A stretch of 64,000 bases of DNA from Lactiplantibacillus daowaiensis (GCF_005405085.1 NZ_BJDJ01000003.1:62001-126000), one strand, 5' to 3'. Numbered from the stretch's first letter, positions 1 to 7,924 are shown. Made by a program: numbers and translations. Notes: generated by a model from the sequence alone, not told the origin.

Positions 1-341
1 CCCGTTATAAATGCCCGGACTTTTTGACGTGTTTCTTTGTCTAAGTCAATTCCTTGAAAACCCATCGGGATGTTTGACTGTAAATACTGATCCAAATCAA
101 TTTTATCTTTTTCAGACGCCCATGAAGGAACCGTATTAATATCTTCATATTTTCCAAGTAAATAGTCAGTTGAAACATTGAAAAAATTTGAAATGTTGAT
201 TATATCTTCATCCTTAATTGCTCTTGAGTCGGTTTCCCACATGCCAACGGTACTAGAACTCACATGTAATGCTTTAGCCAAAGCAACTTGGCTAAGATTT
301 TTTGATTTTCTTAATTCAGCGATGCGTTGACCTTTTGTCAC
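1..341 (-). CDS. CI-like XRE-family prophage repressor, C-terminus cut by window edge
   Basis: Leftward gene whose 3' end lies outside the window. The GTG start at 341 follows a good Shine-Dalgarno (AGGAGTG, about 349-355). The first 60 residues are a classic lambda-repressor HTH (KGQRIAELRKSKNLSQVALA, then SSSTVGMWET as recognition helix region), followed by the helix that ends in STDYLLGKYE, a signature of Gram-positive phage CI and SOS-type repressors. It is divergent from the Cro-like gene at 486 and separated from it by four operator-like palindromes, so the role as lysogeny repressor is well supported. Whether it carries a peptidase domain for SOS cleavage cannot be seen; the visible 113 residues lack one. 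Confidence 0.9.
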   Translation of the reverse strand, partial: MTKGQRIAELRKSKNLSQVALAKALHVSSSTVGMWETDSRAIKDEDIINISNFFNVSTDYLLGKYEDINTVPSWASEKDKIDLDQYLQSNIPMGFQGIDLDKETRQKVRAFIT

Positions 342-367
342 AATTATCACTCCTAGTATTTATTTCA

Positions 368-396
368 ATGATACTATCACTTAGAGTGAAAGTTAA
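368..396 (-). promoter_or_regulatory. Leftward repressor promoter
   Basis: Read on the minus strand: -35 TTAACT (396-391), 17-bp spacer, -10 TATCAT (373-368), about 27 bp ahead of the repressor GTG. One 13-bp operator (377-389) sits in the spacer, which would allow autoregulation. Prediction from motif match only. Confidence 0.6.
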
Positions 397-468
397 TTGT
401 TTTTAGCTATTTTCACTCTAAGTGTTGACAATCACTCTTAGTGGTTGTATATTATTCACGTAGAGTGA
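377..468. promoter_or_regulatory. Four 13-bp operators of the prophage lysis-lysogeny switch
   Basis: Four copies of the palindrome TCACT-NNN-AGTGA are visible at 377-389 (perfect), 413-425 (last base T), 432-444 (last base G) and 456-468 (fifth base G). O1 lies in the spacer of the leftward promoter; O2 touches the rightward -35, O3 fills the rightward spacer and O4 lies just after the rightward -10. This arrangement is what a CI/Cro pair would need to switch both promoters. Binding itself is inferred. Confidence 0.85.
425..453 (+). promoter_or_regulatory. Rightward early (PR-like) promoter
   Basis: Perfect -35 TTGACA (425-430), 17-bp spacer, -10 TATATT (448-453). It drives the Cro-like gene at 486 and probably the whole early operon. 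The spacer and both flanks are occupied by operators, so repressor binding would block polymerase directly. Confidence 0.85.
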
Positions 469-485
469 TGAAGGGAGGTAATGAA

Positions 486-710
486 ATGAATAATCTACAA
501 AAGATACGTCATAGTAAAAATTTGACTCAGCAGGATGCTGCAAAAGCTATTGGTATCAGTTATTCAACCTTAACCAAAGTTGAAAATGGTTATCGTGGCG
601 CATCTAAAGAAACCATGGAAAAGTTTTCAAATTTTTATGACAAATCAGTAGACTATCTTTTTTTCTCCAATTCAATCACGGAGAGTGAACGAAAAGAGGT
701 CGCTAAGTGA
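486..710 (+). CDS. Cro-like XRE-family regulator
   Basis: A 74-residue protein, almost entirely one HTH domain: MNNLQKIRHSKNLTQQDAAK, then a recognition region around ISYSTLTKVENGYRG and the terminal helix SVDYLFF. The ATG at 486 is chosen over an in-frame GTG at 441 because GGGAGG at 473-478 is spaced 7 bases from it and 441 lies inside the promoter. Position directly downstream of the PR-like promoter and divergent from the repressor makes it the Cro counterpart. It starts the early transcript. Confidence 0.88.
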   Translation: MNNLQKIRHSKNLTQQDAAKAIGISYSTLTKVENGYRGASKETMEKFSNFYDKSVDYLFFSNSITESERKEVAK

Positions 711-747
711 TTGCTATTAAGTTTTCAAAGAACGGAGGTGAAACAGT

Positions 748-981
748 ATGACTAATGAAAATATGATCCAATGCGTCCGAGTAGCAGCCATGAATCGTAT
801 TTGGGAACAGGTTCGCGAGTTAATGGTTAGCAATACAAAGCTTAATCACACTAGTGGGACATTACACGAACCGTTAGAAAAGTTTCCATCAATTGTTGAT
901 CGATTGGAAGGCGCGGGCGTTGTAGTAACTGGCGATGAAAATAATTATCGACTTGATTGGTCAAATCTCCATAACGCCTAA
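748..981 (+). CDS. Small early phage protein, unknown function
   Basis: 77 residues, strong ribosome site (GGAGGTGAAACAGT before ATG). No domain recognised. The second half (SIVDRLEGAGVVVTGDENNY) looks like a small alpha/beta fold ending in a winged strand, as in many regulator-like phage proteins, but that is only an impression. Co-directional with the Cro-like gene, 37 bases downstream. Confidence 0.7.
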   Translation: MTNENMIQCVRVAAMNRIWEQVRELMVSNTKLNHTSGTLHEPLEKFPSIVDRLEGAGVVVTGDENNYRLDWSNLHNA

Positions 982-1038
982 TTTTATTATCGCGGTATTG
1001 CGATTCAATTTATAGGTGGGAAATTGAAAGGTGATTTT

Positions 1039-1602
1039 ATGCAAGGTAAATTTCAACCGTCAGTTTCCGCATTTATCGGGCCGATGTTGTCAGACGCTAT
1101 GAAGCACAACAATATTGGAACCCAAGAACTAGCGGAGCGATTGCACTTCACGCCGTCATATATTTCAAAGGTTAAGCGTGATAAGGCTAGGCTACAAGTT
1201 ACCGCGGTGGTCGATTACTTAGAGGCGTTGCCAGAACAAAACCAGTTTTTCGCGATTGATGCGGCTAATAAACTGGTTGGCATAACCACGCCGGTTATTG
1301 ATGGTGATCGGATCATGAAAGAGCCACTAGCAATGGCCGTCAAAACCATGCCAGAACTTTCGGAAGCGATGGCCGCAATTCAGGACTCACTTGATGAGTT
1401 AACGATCCCTAAAGAGGATTTACGGCCAGAAGATTTTGAAGATCCTACAAAGTTGGTTGGCGAATGTTTTGACGCGGTGCTTTATCTGCTTAACTTGATC
1501 GCTTATGTATGCCGAGGTTTTAATTTCTCAATGCAGGATGAGCTTAGCGAACGTATGCAGCTATGGGTGCGGAAAGACATTATAAAAAATAGAAGGGAGT
1601 GA
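1039..1602 (+). CDS. HTH-domain phage regulator
   Basis: 187 residues from ATG 1039 (AAGGTG at 1029-1034 supports this over TTG 1024). Residues 15-45 form an HTH: GTQELAERLHFTPSYISKVK, typical of XRE/phage Cro-type binding domains. The remainder is helical, with a late hydrophobic stretch (FDAVLYLLNLIAYVCRGF) that could be a dimer interface. Its stop overlaps the region of the next ribosome site. Likely a DNA-binding early regulator; target unknown. Confidence 0.75.
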   Translation: MQGKFQPSVSAFIGPMLSDAMKHNNIGTQELAERLHFTPSYISKVKRDKARLQVTAVVDYLEALPEQNQFFAIDAANKLVGITTPVIDGDRIMKEPLAMAVKTMPELSEAMAAIQDSLDELTIPKEDLRPEDFEDPTKLVGECFDAVLYLLNLIAYVCRGFNFSMQDELSERMQLWVRKDIIKNRRE

Positions 1603-1607
1603 TAAGA

Positions 1608-1898
1608 ATGATGCAAATGCAAAGTGAAATCACCGAGGAACAATTTGCTTCAATGGTTGCCGACAAGCTAGTTAATAAAGTCATGCCACAAATTGAAGAG
1701 TTGGTTAAGCATTATCACGAGTCCGATCAGGGACTGGATCAGAAAGCAGCGGCCAAAATGTTGGGATGTGATCGAACAACTTTCGTTAAGTATTACCTAA
1801 GTCAACCGGGGTTTCCGCATTACATGAAGAATAGTCAAATGATGTTTTCACGTAAGGCGATCGAAAAATGGTTACACGATAACCAAGTTTATGCGTAG
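1608..1898 (+). CDS. DUF771-type phage protein, excisionase-like HTH
   Basis: 96 residues; ATG at 1608 is placed 8 bases after AGGGAG (1593-1598). The C-terminal half (AAAKMLGCDRTTFVKYYLSQ, then MMFSRKAIEKWL) has the layout of DUF771 / MerR-like helix-turn-helix proteins found in the early region of lactobacillus and lactococcus phages, in which an HTH is followed by a strand and a WL-containing helix. Likely binds DNA; whether it acts as excisionase cannot be told here. Confidence 0.75.
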   Translation: MMQMQSEITEEQFASMVADKLVNKVMPQIEELVKHYHESDQGLDQKAAAKMLGCDRTTFVKYYLSQPGFPHYMKNSQMMFSRKAIEKWLHDNQVYA

Positions 1899-1909
1899 GA
1901 GGTTTAACG

Positions 1910-2014
1910 ATGATGGAACTACTACCAGTTTTAGCGGCATTAATTTATATCGACCACAAAGGTTGGGACGTCACAATAGCCAAGCTGTTTGGAGGAAATA
2001 ATCTTGATGATTAG
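1910..2014 (+). CDS. Tiny phage peptide, 34 residues
   Basis: ATG at 1910 preceded by an excellent ribosome site (TAGGAGGT at 1896-1903). The peptide starts MMELLPVLAALIYI, a short hydrophobic helix, followed by a polar tail. It overlaps the start of the following small ORF. Not recognised; the ribosome site is the main argument that it is translated. Could be a small membrane peptide. Confidence 0.55.
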   Translation: MMELLPVLAALIYIDHKGWDVTIAKLFGGNNLDD

Positions 2015-2174
2015 CAAAGTACCTGTGAGCGCGATTCATAGGTATAAAAAAAGCCTTGTAAGCACCGCAAATGCTCACAAGACCAATCAAAATCACTTAG
2101 CAGTAATTTCAAACTGTATTTATTTTATCCCTAGTAGGAAGCATTTACAAGGGAGGGGGCGTAAGAAATGGTAG
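2007..2174 (+). CDS. Short basic ORF, doubtful
   Basis: 55 codons from ATG 2007, 11 bases after GGAGG (1991-1995). It is rich in K, R and N and coincides with the strongly structured segment 2054-2152, so its amino-acid sequence may be dictated by RNA structure. It also overlaps the start of the gene at 2168. Either a leader ORF for the next gene or a chance reading frame. Confidence 0.35.
   Translation: MISKVPVSAIHRYKKSLVSTANAHKTNQNHLAVISNCIYFIPSRKHLQGRGRKKW
2054..2152 (+). promoter_or_regulatory. Mutually exclusive RNA hairpins ahead of gene 2168
   Basis: CCTTGTAA (2054-2061) can pair locally with GCTCACAAG (2073-2081) or, perfectly over 8 bp, with TTACAAGG (2145-2152), whose last bases merge into the GGGAGGGGG ribosome site of the gene at 2168. 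Formation of the long-range pairing would bury the 5' edge of that ribosome site. Seen directly; regulatory meaning inferred. Confidence 0.4.
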
Positions 2175-2461
2175 GAAGCTTAAACGGTGCCCCGTTGCCA
2201 CCAGAACCGCGCGTAGTGGCCCATGACTATCAAGGCCGGGATTTATACAGCGGCACAAAAGTATGGGAGTATGGCGGTAAATTCTATCTCTATGACGATG
2301 ATGAAGCCTACAACGACCTGTTACTAGCTATCACCATTGAGAATGGCGCCAAGGACTTCATTGAGTCAATTATTGATGACTTTAGAAGTAGTGATAAACC
2401 TAGTTTTTATGCGCTGGATGGCGTGCTTAAGGACTATGACGCGATTGAGGAGGTAATTTAA
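2168..2461 (+). CDS. Early phage protein, unknown function
   Basis: 97 residues, acidic C-terminal half (DYDAIEEVI). Ribosome site is the purine run AGGGAGGGGG (2149-2159). The sequence has a compact beta N-terminal part (VVAHDYQGRDLYSGTKVWEY) and a helical tail. No family recognised. Its stop is immediately followed by the ATG of the Gp157 gene, so the two are translated together, suggesting a role in the recombination module. Confidence 0.7.
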   Translation: MVGSLNGAPLPPEPRVVAHDYQGRDLYSGTKVWEYGGKFYLYDDDEAYNDLLLAITIENGAKDFIESIIDDFRSSDKPSFYALDGVLKDYDAIEEVI

Positions 2462-2995
2462 ATGATTAATGCAATTCTAAAAGATGAATTAAAAAGTGTT
2501 AACGAACGTGAGGACGAGGGCTTTCAGATTAACTCACTTCAAACTGCTGATTGGGCAATGCGTAAGTTGCAAGCAATTGATGAGCAAGACAAGGAAACCG
2601 CGGCCACGGCCCAAGCTGATTTAGACAAAACGATTGCATGGCGCGATCGCAAATTGACAGAAAACCAAGCTAGTCGGGAATACTTCCAAGGCTTGCTTAA
2701 AGATTACCTGTATCGCGAACGCAAGCATGATAAGAAATTTAAGATTGACACACCGCACGGTAAGGTAAGTACACGTAAGAATGCAGCTGGCCTTAATTAC
2801 GATGATGTAACTGTAATTAAATCTCTTAAGAAACAAGGTGCTACCGATTTTATTCGGGTCAAAGAAGAGCTTGATAAGAAGAGTCTTAAGAAGCAAGGCC
2901 AGATCATCAACGGTAAGTTTGTTCTTGATGATGGTGAAGTCATTGATGGTGTCACTGAAAAGCCCGCTACTGAATCAGTTAGCTTTAAGTTTTAG
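2462..2995 (+). CDS. Siphovirus Gp157-like protein (recombination module)
   Basis: 177 residues; start abuts the previous stop. The layout matches the Gp157 family: helical N-terminus with alternating charged residues, a central coiled coil (ATAQADLDKTIAWRDRKLTE) and the conserved core FKIDTPHGKVSTRKN followed by a strand-rich end. The family is found beside ERF or RecT annealing proteins in Gram-positive phages and has been linked to host nuclease inhibition and phage resistance. Here it lies 12 bases ahead of the ERF gene, which fits. Exact biochemical role remains uncertain. Confidence 0.85.
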   Translation: MINAILKDELKSVNEREDEGFQINSLQTADWAMRKLQAIDEQDKETAATAQADLDKTIAWRDRKLTENQASREYFQGLLKDYLYRERKHDKKFKIDTPHGKVSTRKNAAGLNYDDVTVIKSLKKQGATDFIRVKEELDKKSLKKQGQIINGKFVLDDGEVIDGVTEKPATESVSFKF

Positions 2996-3007
2996 GAGGG
3001 GCAAACG

Positions 3008-3766
3008 ATGACCGAAAAATTAAATCTAGTTCAGAAATTGAATGAAGCTTCAAAGATGATTGGGCCTATCGGTAAGGATGGCGATAACAAATATCAACAC
3101 TATGCCTTCCAGTCTGAAACGGCTGTTAAATACGCGGTTGAAAAGGCGATCCGTGAGGTTGGTATTAGGATCATTCCTAAATATGAGGTGATTAATCAGT
3201 ATGACCACCAATCCAATAAGGGTGGTAACAACCACTTTGTTGATGTGATGGGGACTTTCACGATAACGGACGGCGATGCTGAGATTGTTGGGACTATGCC
3301 CGGTAGTGGTCAAGATACTGGTGAAAAAGCCATGGTTAAAGCTTGCACGACCGCACAAAAGTATTTTTACAAGCAAATATTTAATATCACTGATAAGGAT
3401 GAAGACCCAGACGCTGACGACAGTAATGGCGGCCAAGGCGGTTGGAATGGTCAGCCACCAGTTAATCAAGGCGGTTATCAAGGTAATCAACCGCCACAAA
3501 GCAACGGACAGGGTGGCAATGGTAACCAACAACAAGGATTTTACCCACCAACAAATGAGCAGCGGACAACGTTAGATGGGCTGTTTAAAGCCACAGCTAA
3601 AGTTACCGGTAATCCAATTGAATCAATCAAAAGCTATTATGCTGGCACCTTTGGCGTTGATGACAGCTTAGGCAATCTTAGCCACGATCAAGCCAATAGT
3701 TTAATTGAAACCGTAACGCAACAATTAAATGCGGTTAACAATCAGAAAGGAAGTAAATCAGCATGA
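3008..3766 (+). CDS. erf: ERF-family single-strand annealing protein
   Basis: 252 residues. Residues 1-130 are a recognisable ERF domain: [15 protein letters not shown], then [14 protein letters not shown], and the conserved [14 protein letters not shown] with [15 protein letters not shown] proteins anneal complementary single strands during phage recombination and genome circularisation. A Gln/Gly/Asn-rich linker (about residues 140-180) separates it from a C-terminal helical part. The ssb gene overlaps its stop by 4 bases (ATGA), as expected for partners. Ribosome site TAGGAGGGG (2994-3002). Confidence 0.93.
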   Translation: MTEKLNLVQKLNEASKMIGPIGKDGDNKYQHYAFQSETAVKYAVEKAIREVGIRIIPKYEVINQYDHQSNKGGNNHFVDVMGTFTITDGDAEIVGTMPGSGQDTGEKAMVKACTTAQKYFYKQIFNITDKDEDPDADDSNGGQGGWNGQPPVNQGGYQGNQPPQSNGQGGNGNQQQGFYPPTNEQRTTLDGLFKATAKVTGNPIESIKSYYAGTFGVDDSLGNLSHDQANSLIETVTQQLNAVNNQKGSKSA

Positions 3767-4299
3767 TTAATCGATCAGTTTTAGTAGGCCGCTTAACTCG
3801 TGATTCAGAATTAAAGTACACGCAAAATAATACGGCGGTAGCCACGTTTTCTTTAGCCGTTAATCGGAGCTTTACTAACCAGAACGGCGAACGTGAAGCG
3901 GATTTTATCAATTGTGTTATCTGGCGTAAGGCGGCCGAAAGTTTGGCTAATTTCACCCATAAGGGTTCACTAATTGGTATTGATGGCCGTTTATAAACAC
4001 GAACTTATGAGAATCAACAAGGCCAAAAGGTCTTTACGACCGAGGTTGTCGTTGAAAACTTTTCACTATTGGAACCCAAGGGCAATGGGCAGCAAGGCAA
4101 TCAACAAAACCAAGGCGGCCAAAATGGCAACGGCTACGGTAACCAAAATAACCAGCAACAACGTAGTTCTAACCAAGGTGGCGGCTACGGTGGTCAAAAC
4201 CAGAATCAAAACAATCAGGGTTATAACGGCAATTACAACAACGGGTCCAATCAGGGTGGTAATAATGCCCCAGGCGATCCGTTCGGCAACTGGCAATAG
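3763..4299 (+). pseudogene. ssb: Phage single-stranded DNA-binding protein with an in-frame stop
   Basis: The first 77 codons are a normal SSB OB-fold start ([20 protein letters not shown], then the [12 protein letters not shown] motif). Codon 78 is TAA at 3994-3996, in the spot where homologues have Gln after GRL. Translation in the same frame then continues as TRTYENQQGQKVFTTEVVVE and a long Gly/Asn/Gln tail to 4299, i.e. a full 178-residue SSB. A single C-to-T change at 3994 explains it. As read, the product lacks the last strand of the OB fold and the tail. The tail end (DPFGNWQ) also departs from the usual acidic DDDLPF tip. Confidence 0.88.
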
Positions 4300-4341
4300 A
4301 GACATGAGAATCAAGAATAAAACGGGTTAGGGGGTGTCAGC

Positions 4342-5319
4342 TTGGATTACTTCAAACAAAGACGAGCGTACCGCAATTTTAAACTATATGAAGCGAGTAT
4401 CAGTAACGGTCAAAATAATCTGTATCGCGAGTTATTAGACTATGCGAACGATGAGTACAAGTTGGATGACTTGTTTTCTATGAAAAATTCGGCGTTGCTT
4501 AGTCTTACGGGGCTATCAGAAGCTGGCATGAAAAAGGCTCGCAATGAATTGGTACAAATGAAATTGATTAAGTACGTTAAGGGTAAGAAGAATACCCAAG
4601 CACCACAGTATCAAATTATTCAGCTTTACAAGTTAAATCAGGGTATGGCTACCAGTTGGGCTACTTCAAAGGGTGAAAAGTATCCCAACAAGAACGGTAA
4701 CAGTAGCTCAACTGGTTCGGATAAAGTAGCTCAACCAGTACCCCAAGGGGAAGCTCAACCGGAAGCTCATAAAGATCTTACTAGTACCTTACCTGACGGT
4801 ACTGTAACTAAAAAAAATAATGATCCGTTTGCTAAACTCCTTGCGGAAAGCCCACAAGAACCCGAAGACCCTCGCGACAAACGCCGTCAGGAATTTACTG
4901 AACAGGTTTGGGGTATCTATCCGCGTCAAGAGAAGTTTGGCGAGGCTTGGGAAGCGTACTATCGGGCCACAATTACGGGTAATAACCCCGCTGGTAAGAC
5001 GACAAAAGAGGCCATTATTGCCGGGATTGAAAAGTATAAGCGGCACTTAGAGGTTAAGGGCACACAAGGCCAATTCATTCAGCAACTAGCTAATTGGCTT
5101 GATAACGCTGGGTGGTTGAGCAATTACGATATGACGCCGCCTAAGCAAAAATCAGTCCAAGGAGGACGCGCACCACGTAAAGAACTAGTACCGGGCTGGC
5201 TCAAGGATGACGATGCACCCAAAACAGAGGAAAACGATGCAAGTGTAGACCGTAAGGCGTTAGCTGATCGGCTTGCTGGTTTGGATGCTAAACGAACTGA
5301 AAATCAAAGCGAGGGATAG
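4342..5319 (+). CDS. Phage replication initiator / replisome organiser
   Basis: 325 residues from TTG 4342, spaced about 6 bases after a GGGGGTG ribosome site (4330-4336). The N-terminal 95 residues are a winged helix typical of phage replisome organisers (YRELLDYANDEYKLDDLFSM, LTGLSEAGMKKARNELVQMKLI). A Ser/Gln/Glu linker follows, then a C-terminal module with FTEQVWGIYPRQEKFGEAW and FIQQLANWLDNAGW, a motif pair seen in many Firmicute phage initiators. It would bind the phage origin and recruit the host helicase. No phage DnaC-like loader follows, so host DnaI/DnaB would be used. Confidence 0.82.
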   Translation: MDYFKQRRAYRNFKLYEASISNGQNNLYRELLDYANDEYKLDDLFSMKNSALLSLTGLSEAGMKKARNELVQMKLIKYVKGKKNTQAPQYQIIQLYKLNQGMATSWATSKGEKYPNKNGNSSSTGSDKVAQPVPQGEAQPEAHKDLTSTLPDGTVTKKNNDPFAKLLAESPQEPEDPRDKRRQEFTEQVWGIYPRQEKFGEAWEAYYRATITGNNPAGKTTKEAIIAGIEKYKRHLEVKGTQGQFIQQLANWLDNAGWLSNYDMTPPKQKSVQGGRAPRKELVPGWLKDDDAPKTEENDASVDRKALADRLAGLDAKRTENQSEG

Positions 5320-5321
5320 AC

Positions 5322-6032
5322 ATGGAATTAGCGAATATGATCCGTAAAAATGATGACAAGATTGCCGTTGATGGTCGCGAACTGCACGAGTTTTTAAAAG
5401 TGGAAACGCCGTATCGAATTTGGTTCCCACGGATGTTGGAGTACGGATTTACTGAAAACGTTGACTACGTGGGTTTTGAACAAAAAAGTACGAAACCTAC
5501 GGGCGGCCGTCCCCAGATAAATCATGCTATGTCTTTGGATATGGCTAAAGAAATTTCAATGATCCAGCGAACCGATGAGGGCAAGAAAGCACGGCAGTAT
5601 TTTATTGCGATGGAAAGCCAAGCCAAAGAGTTACCGATGACACCAGCCGAGAAAATTCACTTGCTACTGCAAAATAGCGATAGAACTAATCAGCGGCTAG
5701 ATAAAATTCAGGCTCAAGTGATTGAATTACGCGATCACCAGCCACTTAATCCCGGCGAATATAACCGGATTAGCCGTAGCGTTAACTACGCTGTTAGACG
5801 CTACGTTGACGATCACAGTTTGAAATTAACACGAAAACAACGTGCTGAGCTTTACAAGGATATTAATAACGGCGTGAAGCAAGTTACTGGCGTTAGAACC
5901 CGATCACAACTACGGCAACAGGATTTTGATAAAACTGAGGAGTTTATACAAAGTTGGGAACCGTCAACGGCAACCAAGCAAATTATTCGGCAACTAGATG
6001 AATCGGCTGAGCAAATGCGGATGGAGGTATAG
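5322..6032 (+). CDS. AntA-type antirepressor with ORF6C domain
   Basis: 236 residues. N-terminal AntA/AntB domain: VDGRELHEFLKVETPYRIWF, GFTENVDYVGF, with the conserved MSLDMAKEISMIQRTDEGKKARQYFI. The C-terminal 110 residues match the ORF6C domain (LNPGEYNRISRSVNYAVRRY and RSQLRQQDFDKTEEFIQSW). AntA proteins inactivate phage repressors, tipping the switch to lysis. Located in the replication module rather than next to the repressor, as in many lactobacillus prophages. Ribosome site is weak (GAGGGA); stop of the previous gene is 3 bases upstream, so translational coupling is likely. Confidence 0.92.
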   Translation: MELANMIRKNDDKIAVDGRELHEFLKVETPYRIWFPRMLEYGFTENVDYVGFEQKSTKPTGGRPQINHAMSLDMAKEISMIQRTDEGKKARQYFIAMESQAKELPMTPAEKIHLLLQNSDRTNQRLDKIQAQVIELRDHQPLNPGEYNRISRSVNYAVRRYVDDHSLKLTRKQRAELYKDINNGVKQVTGVRTRSQLRQQDFDKTEEFIQSWEPSTATKQIIRQLDESAEQMRMEV

Positions 6033-6034
6033 CG

Positions 6035-6472
6035 GTGACAATTAAATATCCCGGTGACCAAATTCGAAAGTACTACAAACCCACTAAGGAAGGCGGCAAG
6101 GAACGTGTTGTTAAAAAGAAAAAACGTGGCCCCGGCCCAGAACATGTCATTCAAGACAACATCCGGATCGCATTAACTATGCGCGGCCACACTGTTTATC
6201 GGGTCAACGTTGGTCAGGTCAAGATGGAAGATGGACGTACCTTTCATTCTGGCGTGCAAAAAGGATTCCCGGACTTGTGTGGCTTTCGGAAGGGTGACGG
6301 CAAAATGTTTTTCATTGAGGTCAAAACCAAGCAGGGCAAACGTAGCCCCGCACAAGTTTACTTTGCCCGTGAGATAGCGTCCAAGCCTGTTATTTACGGC
6401 GTAGCGCGGTCGGCAGAAGAGGCGCTAGAGATTGTTGAAAAGGAACTAAATCGAACGGAGGACGTTAAATGA
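6035..6472 (+). CDS. VRR-NUC domain nuclease
   Basis: 145 residues from GTG 6035 (GGAGGT at 6022-6027). A basic N-terminus precedes the VRR-NUC fold: EHVIQDNIRIALTMRGHTVY, then GFPDLCGFRKGDG and FFIEVKTKQGKRSPAQ, which carry the D and ExK catalytic signature of PD-(D/E)XK nucleases, followed by YGVARSAEEALEIV. Standalone phage members are thought to cut branched DNA during replication or recombination. Position after the replication initiator and antirepressor supports a DNA-processing role. Confidence 0.92.
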   Translation: MTIKYPGDQIRKYYKPTKEGGKERVVKKKKRGPGPEHVIQDNIRIALTMRGHTVYRVNVGQVKMEDGRTFHSGVQKGFPDLCGFRKGDGKMFFIEVKTKQGKRSPAQVYFAREIASKPVIYGVARSAEEALEIVEKELNRTEDVK

Positions 6473-6882
6473 TCCCATTTAAGGATAAGCAAACAGAGAA
6501 CGAATATTGGCGGGACGTAAAAGAAGTATATGAGCCTACCGGAAATGTTGTTGTTTCATTACCACAATTTGTTATTGATCGTGTGAAACCATGTGTTGAT
6601 GAATATGAAAACGGGCTAACAATGATGGGATCGCTAATCTGGGTGGATGTCCGCGACCTCGCGACTAATAAAAAGTTAGAAGATGATCCCGAGTGGTGGG
6701 ACAGCGCACCAATTGATATGCCAAAGCTTACCCCAGAATTTGAAGCATGGCGAGATGAAACGTTATTCCGTTCAATACGTCAAATGAAAGTAATACTAGC
6801 ACTTATGTATCGGTATCAGTTGGAAGATGTAACGCCGGGCCAAACGTCACTAGATTTGGAGGATAGTAGCGATGAAGATTAA
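6469..6882 (+). CDS. Early phage protein, unknown function
   Basis: 137 residues; its ATG overlaps the previous stop (ATGA). Trp-rich and acidic centre (DDPEWWDSAPIDMP) and acidic tail. No domain recognised. The close coupling to the VRR-NUC gene suggests co-expression, nothing more. Confidence 0.7.
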   Translation: MIPFKDKQTENEYWRDVKEVYEPTGNVVVSLPQFVIDRVKPCVDEYENGLTMMGSLIWVDVRDLATNKKLEDDPEWWDSAPIDMPKLTPEFEAWRDETLFRSIRQMKVILALMYRYQLEDVTPGQTSLDLEDSSDED

Positions 6883-7147
6883 GTTAAAAGATCCAAGTGA
6901 ACTTGATGATAGAAAGTACACCATGTTTCAAGTGGGCAATGTGATTGGATGGGGCGATAACGTGTATCTCGTTATGAAACGCAATATGTATTCAGAAGCT
7001 GGAACTGCGTTTTCTCTAGTGAGCTTACAAACTGGCTGTCAATCTAGCTTTGATTATAGAAGTTTGAGAAATGTGGCTGATGCACTTTATAGTGGTGGAT
7101 GCCATTTAATTATTCGACCAAAGCTAGTGGAACGCGGTATCAAATAA
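6872..7147 (+). CDS. Small phage protein, unknown function
   Basis: 91 residues, overlapping the preceding gene by 11 bases, with the ribosome site GGAGG (6858-6862) inside that gene. The sequence looks like a small beta protein (MFQVGNVIGWGDNVYLVMK, FSLVSLQTGCQSSF). No family recognised. Confidence 0.65.
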   Translation: MKIKLKDPSELDDRKYTMFQVGNVIGWGDNVYLVMKRNMYSEAGTAFSLVSLQTGCQSSFDYRSLRNVADALYSGGCHLIIRPKLVERGIK

Positions 7148-7182
7148 GACGACAGTTACAACAATTTAGGAGGGTATTAATT

Positions 7183-7542
7183 ATGAAAGAACCAGATTTG
7201 AAAGATGTATTAGGTCAGATTTTCGATGAAACGTTTGGGGAAGGTGCAAAGGAATTGTCAGGCACTGATTTGGCAGCCAAAGCCTTTTATTCAGCCAAAG
7301 GTAAGCAACAACTAGTCATTACGTTAGATGAAAATGGATTTACCGTTAAAGATCCGGAATATAAAGAGATACTCCCGCTTATGCTAGATAAATTTATTTC
7401 AACGTACATTAAAGGCAACATGATTAATGAGGAACGCGTTGCTACAATGATTGGCATGATGAGTGATGTTGTTAACGGTTATGTTGAAATGGTTGTGCAC
7501 AATACGATGGTTGATGCAGAACAAAAGCGGCGGGGTGAATAA
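7183..7542 (+). CDS. Small phage protein, unknown function
   Basis: 119 residues from ATG 7183, 8 bases after AGGAGGG (7168-7174). Acidic, mainly helical by appearance; the middle has a hairpin-like KQQLVITLDENGFTVKD. No family recognised. An earlier in-frame start at 7099 is rejected because it lies inside the previous gene and has no ribosome site. Confidence 0.65.
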   Translation: MKEPDLKDVLGQIFDETFGEGAKELSGTDLAAKAFYSAKGKQQLVITLDENGFTVKDPEYKEILPLMLDKFISTYIKGNMINEERVATMIGMMSDVVNGYVEMVVHNTMVDAEQKRRGE

Positions 7543-7543
7543 G

Positions 7544-7912
7544 ATGGATAAACGTATTTACCTACTGATGACGGCTAAGCACGCTTCAAAGACACACCCC
7601 TTATTCTGGGGTTACCGGACTAAAAGCGATGAACCACGGTCGTTTGGTGGCTATACACCGGACTACCAAAAGGCCGAGTTGTATACGATGGATGAAATTC
7701 TTTCAAAGTTCGGTGCCATTATACCAGCGGAACCAATTAACACCACGTTGCCAACCTATAACATGCTCCCGATTGAAAACGACAACTTAGAAATTCAGGA
7801 ATTTAGTGATACCGCTTGGAACAATCAACCTGACGATGAAGAACGGCTAGTATTTGTAATTCCATATGCGGCTGTTCAAAACCGGACGGAAACAACTTTT
7901 ACGCTTAGATAG
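7544..7912 (+). CDS. Small phage protein, unknown function
   Basis: 122 residues from ATG 7544; CGGGGTGA just upstream overlaps the previous stop. The start (MDKRIYLLMTAKHASKTHPL) and the aromatic-rich FWGYRTKSDEPRSFGGYTPD resemble short lactobacillus phage proteins, but I cannot assign a domain. It sits in a run of small accessory early genes. Confidence 0.65.
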   Translation: MDKRIYLLMTAKHASKTHPLFWGYRTKSDEPRSFGGYTPDYQKAELYTMDEILSKFGAIIPAEPINTTLPTYNMLPIENDNLEIQEFSDTAWNNQPDDEERLVFVIPYAAVQNRTETTFTLR

Positions 7913-7924
7913 GGGATTGATGAA

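Noticed and set aside
3050-3535. Minus-strand frame of 161 codons opposite erf
   Set aside because: Shadow of the ERF gene; no ribosome site and implausible composition.
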